Shown here: piece by piece, positions 1 to 6,813 of the stretch
Layout of the letters: each line of letters starts with the position of its first letter
Position numbering within the stretch: position 1 is the stretch's first letter
Assembly: GCF_030403745.1 (NCBI RefSeq)
Contig: NZ_JAQMWP010000023.1
Span: forward strand, 1 to 64,000
Length of the DNA stretch: 64,000 bases
Direction of reading: 5' to 3'
From: Streptomyces sp. S.PB5
GTDB taxonomy: Bacteria; Actinomycetota; Actinomycetes; Streptomycetales; Streptomycetaceae
Program-made: the position numbers and the translations under genes
The notes under the pieces: model-generated
Seen by the model: the letters and a program-made list of their open reading frames with translations, nothing else
What the model was told of the DNA's origin: nothing
Databases searched by the model: none

Positions 1-75
1 GTGCCCGCACAGCGCGTGGAAGCAGGAAGCCTCCGGAAGGGTCAGACGACCCAGGCTGGAATCCCTGGACTTTAG
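1..75 (+). CDS. tnpB: 3' end of an IS200/IS605 tnpB (partial)
   Basis: The window opens inside a reading frame that runs 24 residues and stops at a TAG. It ends in AGIPGL, almost the same tail as the complete TnpB encoded at 60408-61616 (AGIPRL). As in that copy, the last codons run straight into a GC-rich hairpin followed by GTCAA, the right end of this element type. Only the disordered C-terminal tail is visible; the RuvC and zinc-finger parts lie outside the window. TnpB proteins are RNA-guided nucleases, but activity cannot be judged here. Confidence 0.68.
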   Translation: MPAQRVEAGSLRKGQTTQAGIPGL

Positions 76-95
76 GCCAGGGAGCACGTCAAGGC
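63..95 (+). other. Right-end hairpin of the IS200/IS605-type element
   Basis: CCCTGG (63-68) pairs with CCAGGG (77-82) across an eight-base loop and is followed by GGAGCACGTCAAG. The same arrangement (hairpin, purine-rich stretch, GTCAA) follows the complete tnpB near 60391-60420. In this family the right end supplies both the transposition hairpin and the 3' end of the guide (omega) RNA. The stop codon of the neighbouring TetR gene (89-91, opposite strand) lies inside this GTCAA. Confidence 0.6.
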
Positions 96-733
96 GTGCT
101 GGGCGAGTCTGTGAGCTGCAGGCGTGGTGGTGGCGGCAGCGGCGTAGGCGCTCCCGTCTCTGGTGCGGCGCGGAACGCCTCGATCACGTAGGCGGCGAAG
201 CGGCGGGAGGCCGTGGCCCGGGCGGCACGCGGCGTGCCTTGGAGGCCCCGGTGGGCCATGAGCATGAGGATCAGGTCGTCGACAACGAAGCCGGGGCGCA
301 GCTGGCCGGTCTCCTGGGCGCGGCGGGCCAGTTCTCCGACCGCGCGCAGAGTCTGCTCTTGGTCGGCGGCGAAGTCCGTGGCCTCGGGGAAGGCCGTCAT
401 GAAGGCGTCGGCGAATCCCCGGCTGTGCGCGTGGAGTTCGCAGATCCGCTCGATCAGGCTCCGGAATCCGTGCCACGGGTCCGGGTCCGAAAGGGCGTCG
501 CGGACGGCGGCGTGGCAGGCTCGCCGCTGCTCGGCGAAGGTCTCCGCGATCAGTGCCTGTTTGGCCGGGAAGTGCCGGTACAGCGTGGCGGGGCCGACGC
601 CGGCGTGCCGGGCGACCTCGCGCATGGGCGCACTCAGGCCCTCTTCGCCGAACACCGCGCGGGCGGCGTCCAGGATGCGGGCCCGGTTGTCACGGGCGTC
701 GGAGCGCACGGTCTGAGGCAAACGACTGGTCAT
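89..733 (-). CDS. TetR-family transcriptional repressor
   Basis: This 214-residue protein has an N-terminal helix-turn-helix at about residues 34-58 with the TetR signature VGPATLYRHFPAKQAL, then a helical ligand-binding domain typical in length. It is transcribed divergently from a quinone-oxidoreductase-like gene. A perfect palindrome (752-771) lies just upstream of its start, so it probably represses itself and the oxidoreductase. The proline-rich tail (about residues 195-214) ends at a TGA inside the IS200/IS605 right end, so insertion may have replaced the native C-terminus. The ligand is unknown. Confidence 0.9.
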   Translation of the reverse strand: MTSRLPQTVRSDARDNRARILDAARAVFGEEGLSAPMREVARHAGVGPATLYRHFPAKQALIAETFAEQRRACHAAVRDALSDPDPWHGFRSLIERICELHAHSRGFADAFMTAFPEATDFAADQEQTLRAVGELARRAQETGQLRPGFVVDDLILMLMAHRGLQGTPRAARATASRRFAAYVIEAFRAAPETGAPTPLPPPPRLQLTDSPSTP

Positions 734-751
734 CGTTTCTCACTTTAGCCA

Positions 752-771
752 AACGGACGGGGGCGTCCGTT
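752..771. promoter_or_regulatory. Perfect palindrome, likely TetR operator
   Basis: AACGGACG (752-759) and CGTCCGTT (764-771) are exact inverted repeats separated by GGGG. The site starts 19 bases upstream of the tetR start codon, within the intergenic region shared with the oxidoreductase gene. Position and symmetry fit a TetR-family operator; binding is inferred. Confidence 0.65.
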
Positions 772-899
772 ACGGTCCGATGGCGGTGCTGCCGCCCGGT
801 CCCGGCACTTCGCCGGTGGTGCCCCGGCCGTGGGGGCCGGCTCGACGCCGGCGGCCGCAGCAGCTGCGATCCGTCCTTCCACCGACCCGAGGAGCCGAG

Positions 900-1862
900 A
901 TGAAAGCCGTCGTGATCAGGACGTTCGGAGACCCCGATGGCCTGGAGATCGTCGATGTGCCCGTGCCCGTTCCTGCCCCGGGGCAGGTGCGGATCGCCAC
1001 GGAGGCGATCGGGGTAGGCGGCGTGGACGCCGTGATCCGCCGGGGAACGCTTGCCGCCTACGGCTTCCGGGAGGGCCATATCCTCGGCAGCGAGGTCGCG
1101 GGAAAGGTCACCGCGGTGGGAGATGGGGTGGACGCCTCGTGGATCGGGCGGCGGGTGTGGGCGTTCACCGGCCTGTCCGGTGGGTACGCCGAGCAGGCCG
1201 TCGCCTTGATCGAGGACGTCCTTCCGCTGCCCGACGGCCTGACCGGCGCTGACGCGGTGACCCTCGGCGGCTCCGGCGTGGTCGCCCACTTCGCCCTGGA
1301 CCGGGCCCGTTTCACGTCCGGCGAGACGGTGCTCGTGCGCGGTGCTGCGGGCAGCATCGGGATTACGGCGGTCCAGCTCGCAGCCAGGGGCGGTGCGAAC
1401 GCGGTGGCGGTCACCACCTCGTCGGTGGAGCGTGGCGCCCGCCTGCGGGACTTGGGCGCGACTCATGTCATTGACCGCTCCGGTGAGGGCGGCTCGGACG
1501 CGCCGGCGGGCTTCGACGTGGTGATCGATGTCGTGGGGGGTCCCCAGCTTCCCCTTTTCCTGGACAAAATGAACTCCAACGGGCGGTACGTGGCTGTCGG
1601 CGTAGTCGGCGGGCAGCCGCCGGCGGACTTCGGCATGCGGCTGATGGACGCCTTCCGCAGGTCGTTGTCGTTCGCCACTTTCAGCTCTGACACCGTGCCC
1701 GGCCCCGACCGGCAGGCCGTGCGGTCGTCCCACTTCGCCGATGCTGCGCACGGAGGCCTGCGCACAGTCGTGCATGCAGTGTTGCCGCTGGACCAGGCGG
1801 TGCTGGCCCACCGCGAGATGGACGCGGGGAAGGTGTTCGGCAGGGTTGTGCTGGCGCCCTGA
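900..1862 (+). CDS. NADPH-dependent quinone oxidoreductase / zinc-independent medium-chain dehydrogenase
   Basis: The 320-residue product starts MKAVVIRTFGDPDGLEI, the usual opening of quinone-oxidoreductase-type medium-chain dehydrogenases. It has a GroES-like N-terminal half and a Rossmann half with the NADPH motif GAAGSIG at residues 148-154. Catalytic zinc ligands are not evident, which favours the zinc-independent quinone reductase group. The ATG at 900 follows GAGGAG and was chosen over an in-frame upstream start at 780. The gene is divergent from tetR and probably induced with it by an electrophile or quinone (inference). Confidence 0.85.
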   Translation: MKAVVIRTFGDPDGLEIVDVPVPVPAPGQVRIATEAIGVGGVDAVIRRGTLAAYGFREGHILGSEVAGKVTAVGDGVDASWIGRRVWAFTGLSGGYAEQAVALIEDVLPLPDGLTGADAVTLGGSGVVAHFALDRARFTSGETVLVRGAAGSIGITAVQLAARGGANAVAVTTSSVERGARLRDLGATHVIDRSGEGGSDAPAGFDVVIDVVGGPQLPLFLDKMNSNGRYVAVGVVGGQPPADFGMRLMDAFRRSLSFATFSSDTVPGPDRQAVRSSHFADAAHGGLRTVVHAVLPLDQAVLAHREMDAGKVFGRVVLAP

Positions 1863-2039
1863 GCCGGGCCGGGACGGTGTTCGCGGCCCAGTCAACGCAA
1901 TGGGACCCGCTCAGATCGTGGCTGACGCCCGGCGGCGACGATGGTGATCGTCGCGCCGGGCACGTGCGTGGTGCCCTGCGACCGCTGTCTCGACATCAGG
2001 GTGCGCCGCCGTGCGGGCGCCGGGTGATGATGCCCTGGA

Positions 2040-2950
2040 TGGCCGTGGGCCACTTTTCGACTCAGCGTGATGTCACCCGATGGAGGGCGAGGATCGCTTT
2101 GACCAGGTCGGTGATGCGCGTGGTGCTGCAGCGGAGCTTGCGCAGCAGCCGCCAGGTCTTCAGGGCTGCGATGGCCTGCTCGCCGAGGGCGCGGATCTTG
2201 GCGTGGGAGGCGTTCACGGCCCGCTGGCCTGCGGAGAGCTTGTCCCAGCGGCCGTGGTAGGGGACGCAGACGGTACCGCCGGCTCCCTGGTAGCCCTTGT
2301 CGGCCCAGCAGCGCACACCGGCGTCGGTCAGGGCGTCGACGATGCCGTGCGTGCGGGCGGCTTTGACGTCGTGGACTGCGCCGGGCAACGCGGGCGAGGC
2401 CCACAGTAGCCGACCGAGGGGATCGGCGATGACCTGCACATTCATACTGTGCTTCTTGTGCTTGCCAGAGTAGAAGGGGCGGTCGGCAGCGATCCGATCG
2501 ATCGGCAGCAGGGTGCCGTCCAGGATCACGAACGCCGTGCGGATCGCAGAGCGGACGGCAGTTGCGAGGTCGCAGGCGTGGGCGGTCAGGATCTCAACCG
2601 CCTCTGCGACGTACCGATAGACGGTGGCGACGCCGACGCCGAACCCAGCCGCGAGCTGGGTGTAGGTGTGACCGCACCGCAGGTGGGCCAGAACAAGCAG
2701 GGCCTGTCGGCCGCAGGTCAGCCTGCGCCACCGTGTCCCGCGCTCCCGACGCCGAGCGGCGAGTAGGCCGGTCAGGTAACGCAGGGTCGCGCTGGACAGA
2801 TCGATTCCCGATGGATAGACAAGCACGTGAAGCTCCAGGCGAACAGGTTGATCTTAGTCGACAACCCATCTACCAAGAGCTTCATCTCTTCCCCAACACC
2901 GTTCCCACGCCAAGTCGCCTGCCGATCACCCAGGTTGGAAACGGCTCAGT
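2040..2950 (-). mobile_element. IS5-family (ISL2-like) insertion sequence, copy 1
   Basis: The element carries one intact transposase gene on the minus strand. Its upstream non-coding end shares blocks with copy 2 near 26261-26360: ACTGAGCC, TTTCCAAC and TGGTAGATGGG occur in the same order. The boundaries are approximate, set from this comparison and from the similar AAGTGGCCCA-type sequence after the stop codon. No target duplication was recognised. Confidence 0.55.
2062..2826 (-). CDS. IS5-family DDE transposase (DDE_Tnp_4 type), intact
   Basis: The 254-residue protein starts MLVYPSGIDLSS. An N-terminal helix-turn-helix region (HTYTQLAAGFGVGVATVYRY) is followed by a DDE core with FVILDGTLLPIDR, GAVHDVKAAR, WADKGYQGAGG and a late glutamate in ALGEQAIAALK. 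The length is right for this small IS5 subgroup. The frame is complete, unlike the related copy at 26375-27138. The two proteins differ at many positions, so they are separate arrivals rather than a recent duplication. Confidence 0.85.
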   Translation of the reverse strand: MLVYPSGIDLSSATLRYLTGLLAARRRERGTRWRRLTCGRQALLVLAHLRCGHTYTQLAAGFGVGVATVYRYVAEAVEILTAHACDLATAVRSAIRTAFVILDGTLLPIDRIAADRPFYSGKHKKHSMNVQVIADPLGRLLWASPALPGAVHDVKAARTHGIVDALTDAGVRCWADKGYQGAGGTVCVPYHGRWDKLSAGQRAVNASHAKIRALGEQAIAALKTWRLLRKLRCSTTRITDLVKAILALHRVTSR

Positions 2951-3103
2951 CACTTGTCTTCAGTGGCTTTCAACGAGCGGCCGCCCGGCTCTCCGGGGCG
3001 CCCTGGTCGCTGATTGAGGTGCGCGCTTCGGTCGCTGTTTACGGATTTGACGACGGGGTGTTCCTCGGGCCGACGGCACGTCGCGCGGAACGAGGAGGGG
3101 CGA

Positions 3104-3190
3104 GTGAACAAGCGACAGGCCCAGGTCTGGGCTGGCATCGACGCTGGCAAGGGCCACCACTGGGCAGCGGTGGTCACGCAAGCGGCTTGA
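3104..3190 (+). pseudogene. IS110-family transposase, N-terminal stub
   Basis: A GTG start with AGGAGG eight bases upstream opens VNKRQAQVWAGIDAGKGHHW, the typical start of an IS110-type DEDD transposase, with the first catalytic aspartate in GIDAGK. Similarity ends after about 24 residues and the frame closes soon after, where IS5-relic sequence begins. The rest of the IS110 gene was not found downstream of the relic. The roughly 150 bases upstream may be the remains of the element's left end. Confidence 0.65.
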
Positions 3191-3195
3191 CTTCG

Positions 3196-3269
3196 TCATT
3201 GAGGCTCGTTGATGGCTGCGATCAGCACTGTCGCTTCGTGGCGGACGGCGAGCTTGTCGTAGCGAGTGG
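3196..3269 (-). pseudogene. IS5-type transposase, 3' fragment beyond the intron
   Basis: Read on the minus strand this gives ATRYDKLAVRHEATVLIAAI and a stop, the conserved C-terminus of a common Streptomyces IS5-type transposase. The rest of the gene lies at 5431-6240. Joining 3269 to 5431 restores HRAV-ATRYDKL without gain or loss of a base, which proves the group II intron inserted here and fixes its boundaries. Confidence 0.85.
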
Positions 3270-3870
3270 GTGCGCCACGAGGCGCCATGGAGTCGAGTGA
3301 GGTGAGAGACCTTCACCGCTGGGTTGTCGCAGCAATCCGGTTGAAACAGGGGGCAGTTCGCTTCGGGGGATGCCGAGGCGGGCGGTAAGCAGCCCCGACA
3401 ACGTCGGGACGGGCTGGCACTGTCAGACGGTCCGGGTCCGGCAAGCGAGACGGGAAGGTGTACGCGAGGAACCAGTGCCTGACGCCCCGTAATTACGACA
3501 CCGGCTCCAACCTGGCGGCTACGGGCCGGACGCAGTGCACGACCGCCGATCCTTGGTGGTCGACTCCGAAGCCGACTCCACTTATCGGCGGGGAGGCCGC
3601 GCCGAAGATCTGCGGCGTAGGTGCGGCGATGCTGCCGGGGTAGAGCTGGGCGCCTCACCCGTCGATCGATTCCGTGGTGAACGTGGGAACTGTCTGCGGT
3701 CGCCCTTGGACCGGGCCTCCAGTCCGGCGGGGGCAGGCCCATCGCCGGCTGATGGCCGTGGGGCAGGGCGGAGGCTCCGTAGTACTCAGAGGCCGGGAGA
3801 GCCGGCCACACGGGGAAGGGGGCCAGCAAATCGGCAGTATGGAGGCTGGAATGCCAGGAGGCTGTCGCCG

Positions 3871-5301
3871 GTGAATACCGACGAGCTGGAGTGGGCCTTG
3901 ATGAAGGCCGAGCGCCGGGTACTGGGGATTCAGACCAAGCTGCACCGTTGGGCAAACGATGATCCTCATCGCAGGTTCGACGATCTGTTCAACCTCGTGG
4001 CCGATCCCGCTTTTCTGTTGGTGGCGTGGGATCGAGTCCGGGGAAACAAGGGTGCCCGCACGGGCGGGGTGGACGGCAAGACCGCTCGTTCCATCGAGGC
4101 CGGGCAAGGAGTCGAGGTATTCCTCGGCAGGCTGCGGACTCAGCTGAAAGACCGTAGTTTCCGGCCGGTTCCGGTGCGCGAGCGGATGATTCCCAAGGCG
4201 AACGGCAAGCTCCGTCGTCTGGGGATCCCGACCGTGGCGGACCGGGTGGTCCAGGCATCCTTGAAGCTGGTGTTGGAGCCGGTGTTCGAAGCGGATTTCC
4301 TTCCGTGTTCGTATGGATTCCGCCCGAATCGCCGGGCACATGACGCGATCGCCGAGACACGCTATCTGGCCAGCCATGCGTATGAGTGGGTGGTGGAAGG
4401 CGATATCACGGCGTGCTTCGACGAGATCTCGCATGCGGCCCTCATGGACCGGGTGCGGGGTCGGATCGGGGACAGGCGGGTGCTGTCTTTGGTGAAGGCG
4501 TTCCTCAAGTCCGGGATTCTGTCCCGGGACGGGATCTTCACCGACACTCACACTGGAACCCCGCAGGGTGGGATTCTTTCGCCTCTGCTGGCCAACATCG
4601 CGCTCTCGGTCCTGGACGAGCACATCGCCCCGGCGCTTGGGGGACCAAGCAGTACCTCCAACGAGCGGCGCAACCGGCGACGTCGAGGGTTACCCAACTA
4701 CCGGCTGGTCCGGTATGCGGATGACTTCCTCGTGCTCGTCTCCGGCAGCCGTGAGGATGCCGAAGAACTGCGAGACGATGTCGCTGGGGCACTGAAACCG
4801 ATGGGCCTGCGCCTGGCGGTGGAGAAAACAAGGATCACTCACATTGACGAGGGCCTCGACTTCCTTGGGTGGCGCATCCAGCGACACCAGAAGCGGGGCG
4901 CTGACCGGCAGTACATCTACACCTATCCGGCACGGAAGTCAGTACGTTCCGCAACGGCCAAGGTGAAGGAACTGACCCGGCAACAGAATGTTGGCCTGCC
5001 GCTCACTTCCCTGCTGCACCGGTTGAACTCACTGCTGCGGGGGTGGTGCGCGTACTTCCGCCCCGGAGTGTCGAACGTCGCTTTCTGCTATCTCAGCCAC
5101 TTCGCGTGGATGAGGGTGACTCGGTGGATCCGACGCAAACATCCCGGGATCACGTGGAAGCAGCTCCGTCGACGCTATTACGGCGGTGGCTGGTGGCCTG
5201 TCACGGAGGAAGTGGAGCTGTTCAACCCGGCCAAGGTAAGCACGACGAGATACCGATACCGGGGAACCGTTATCCCGAGCCCGTGGCCCATTACGGGATG
5301 A
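3871..5301 (+). CDS. ltrA: Group II intron reverse transcriptase/maturase
   Basis: The 476-residue intron-encoded protein starts at a GTG nine bases after AGGAGG. It contains the RT palm and fingers blocks, with GNKGARTGGVDG, IPTVADRVVQ, YGFRPNRRAHDA and GTPQGGILSPLL, and the catalytic YADD at residues 282-285. A maturase (domain X) region follows with LNSLLRGWCAYFR. The protein ends soon after, with no HNH endonuclease domain, so mobility would use a nicked or single-stranded target. All expected RT motifs are present and the frame is intact, so the intron may be active. Confidence 0.93.
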   Translation: MNTDELEWALMKAERRVLGIQTKLHRWANDDPHRRFDDLFNLVADPAFLLVAWDRVRGNKGARTGGVDGKTARSIEAGQGVEVFLGRLRTQLKDRSFRPVPVRERMIPKANGKLRRLGIPTVADRVVQASLKLVLEPVFEADFLPCSYGFRPNRRAHDAIAETRYLASHAYEWVVEGDITACFDEISHAALMDRVRGRIGDRRVLSLVKAFLKSGILSRDGIFTDTHTGTPQGGILSPLLANIALSVLDEHIAPALGGPSSTSNERRNRRRRGLPNYRLVRYADDFLVLVSGSREDAEELRDDVAGALKPMGLRLAVEKTRITHIDEGLDFLGWRIQRHQKRGADRQYIYTYPARKSVRSATAKVKELTRQQNVGLPLTSLLHRLNSLLRGWCAYFRPGVSNVAFCYLSHFAWMRVTRWIRRKHPGITWKQLRRRYYGGGWWPVTEEVELFNPAKVSTTRYRYRGTVIPSPWPITG

Positions 5302-5333
5302 GGAACTGAAGGGTCCATAACGGGATTTGTGGA

Positions 5334-5430
5334 GAGCCCGGTGCCCGGAGACGGGCACGCCGGGTTCGGGAGGCGGCTCGGGGAAACCCACCGATGGAGA
5401 CATCGGCAGGGCGCCCCGAGTCGACCTCAC
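5334..5430 (+). ncRNA. Group II intron domains V and VI
   Basis: Domain V (5334-5367) reads GAGCCCGG, an inner UGCCCG-GAGA-CGGGCA hairpin, then CCGGGUUC, the standard 34-base catalytic hairpin. Domain VI (about 5370-5430) has a stem closing with CUCGGGG/CCCCGAG. An adenosine seven bases from the 3' end (5424) is suitably placed as the branch point. Confidence 0.8.
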
Positions 5431-6240
5431 CGACGGCCCGGTGGCGCTTGAGCTGGTTGATCCCGCACTCGACCGCGTGCCGCTGCCTGTAGTCGTCGTC
5501 GAACTTCGGTGGCCGCCCGCCATGCGATCCGCGCCCCAGGCGGTTGCGGACCCGGTCCGCGGGAACCGGGATGGTGGCCTTGATCCCGCGTCTGCGCAGG
5601 CAGGAGCGGTTGCCGCGGGAGTCGTAGGCCTTGTCGGCCCGCACCCGGTCGGGGCGCTTGCGCGGCCTGCCGCGGCCCAGCCGCGGAACCCGGATGGCCT
5701 CCAAGACCGGCTCGAACTGCGGGGAGTTCGCCCCGCTGCCCGGCCGTGATCAGGACCGACAAGGGCTTTTGCCCTTGCTCGACCGCGAGGTGGATTTTGC
5801 TGGTCAGTCCGCCACGGGAACGTCCAAGGCCGTGGTCGGCCGGCTCGACGAAGATCCCGCCGGGCGGTACTTTTTGGAGGTCCCCTTTTTCGCTGTCCCG
5901 GCGGCGTGCTGGTGGGCCCGGCAGACGGTGGAGTCGACGTTGACGTCCCAGGTGATCAGGCCCTTCGCGTCCGCCTCGGCCTGGAGCCGGGTGAGGATCC
6001 TTGCCCAGGTGCCGTCCCGCTGCCGGCGCCGGAACAGGTCATCGACCCGCTCCCACGGCCCGTACCGTTCGGGCACGTCCCGCCACGGAGCACCGGTCCG
6101 GGTCCGCCACCGTATACCGTCCACCAGCTGCCGCCGCGTTCACACCTGCGGCCGGCCCGGCTTGATGCCCCGCGGCAACAACGGCTCCAGCCGGGCCCAC
6201 TGGCCGTTCGTCAGATCCCCACGTCCCACAGGACATGATC
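5431..6240 (-). pseudogene. IS5-family transposase, main part, frameshifted
   Basis: Across three frames the minus strand encodes LTNGQWARLEPLLPRGIKPG, WRTRTGAPWRDVPERYGPWE, WDVNVDSTVCRAHQHAAG, IHLAVEQGQKPLSVLITAGQ, PDRVRADKAYDSRGNRS and FDDDYRQRHAVECGINQLKR, which in order make a familiar IS5-type DDE transposase. A base is missing near 5890 and one is extra near 5737, and the group II intron follows residue HRAV. The N-terminus is also degenerate. The gene is dead on several counts. Confidence 0.85.
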
Positions 6241-6247
6241 ATCAACG

Positions 6248-6813
6248 AACAAGATCCACTCTCGCAACAGACCCTAGCGAAGCAGACAGGCTTCCAACCA
6301 CCCGTGGCCTGCACCGACACCGAACGTCACCGGTCCATCTTAGAGACGTCGAACGCCAGGTTCTGAATAGATGTCCGTCGGGTGCCGGTGCTGCTCACGG
6401 CGAGTACCGGCACCATCTACCCGTCTATCCGGAGGCTTCGCTGAGCCCGAGTGGCAGCAGGCATCATGATCCGGTACTCGGACGAACCAGCAGATCACTC
6501 GGTGGTGCTGGATCCGCTAACAAGGAATTGGGTTCTGAGCCGTCGGCAATTCGGAACTGTCTCCTCCCAATTCATGGGTATATCGGGGTCGATAGCTTCC
6601 GGCAGTGAGCTCAAACGGTGACACCCGGCTGATCGTCTCGATGCGTGGAACCCCTACGACACACGCATGAGCGGCAGGGATCGATGCGCCCCGAACAGAG
6701 GCACACACGGTCAGCGCTCATTCCATGACTGCCATACTCGGCATCGATGAAAAGCCGCATCAAGGCGCTCTGTTTCACATGCGGTGCTACAGGCTGCCAT
6801 TGGGGGTATAAGC
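6248..6813. other. Intergenic region upstream of the GTPase-CHAT operon
   Basis: No convincing gene is seen. The left part is the non-coding end of the IS5 relic. A perfect nine-base inverted repeat (GGTGCCGGT 6381-6389, ACCGGCACC 6406-6414) could act as a terminator or attenuator. Further right the sequence is more AT-rich than its surroundings, with GAATTG (6525-6530) mirrored by CAATTC (6547-6552). This is where a promoter for the operon at 6814 is expected, though no clear -35/-10 pair can be fixed by eye. Confidence 0.45.

Larger units (their letters stand above)
3270..5430 (+). mobile_element. Group II intron, full length, antisense to its host transposase gene
   Basis: The 2161-base unit begins GTGCGCC, matching the group II 5' consensus GUGCGMC, and ends in AC, matching the 3' consensus AY. 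It encodes a reverse transcriptase/maturase. Downstream of that gene a 34-base domain V starts at 5334 and a domain VI stem ends close to the 3' boundary. The host exons are an IS5-type transposase read on the opposite strand, and removing the intron restores that frame exactly. The intron RNA therefore lies antisense to the transposase message and cannot be spliced from it. Confidence 0.9.
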
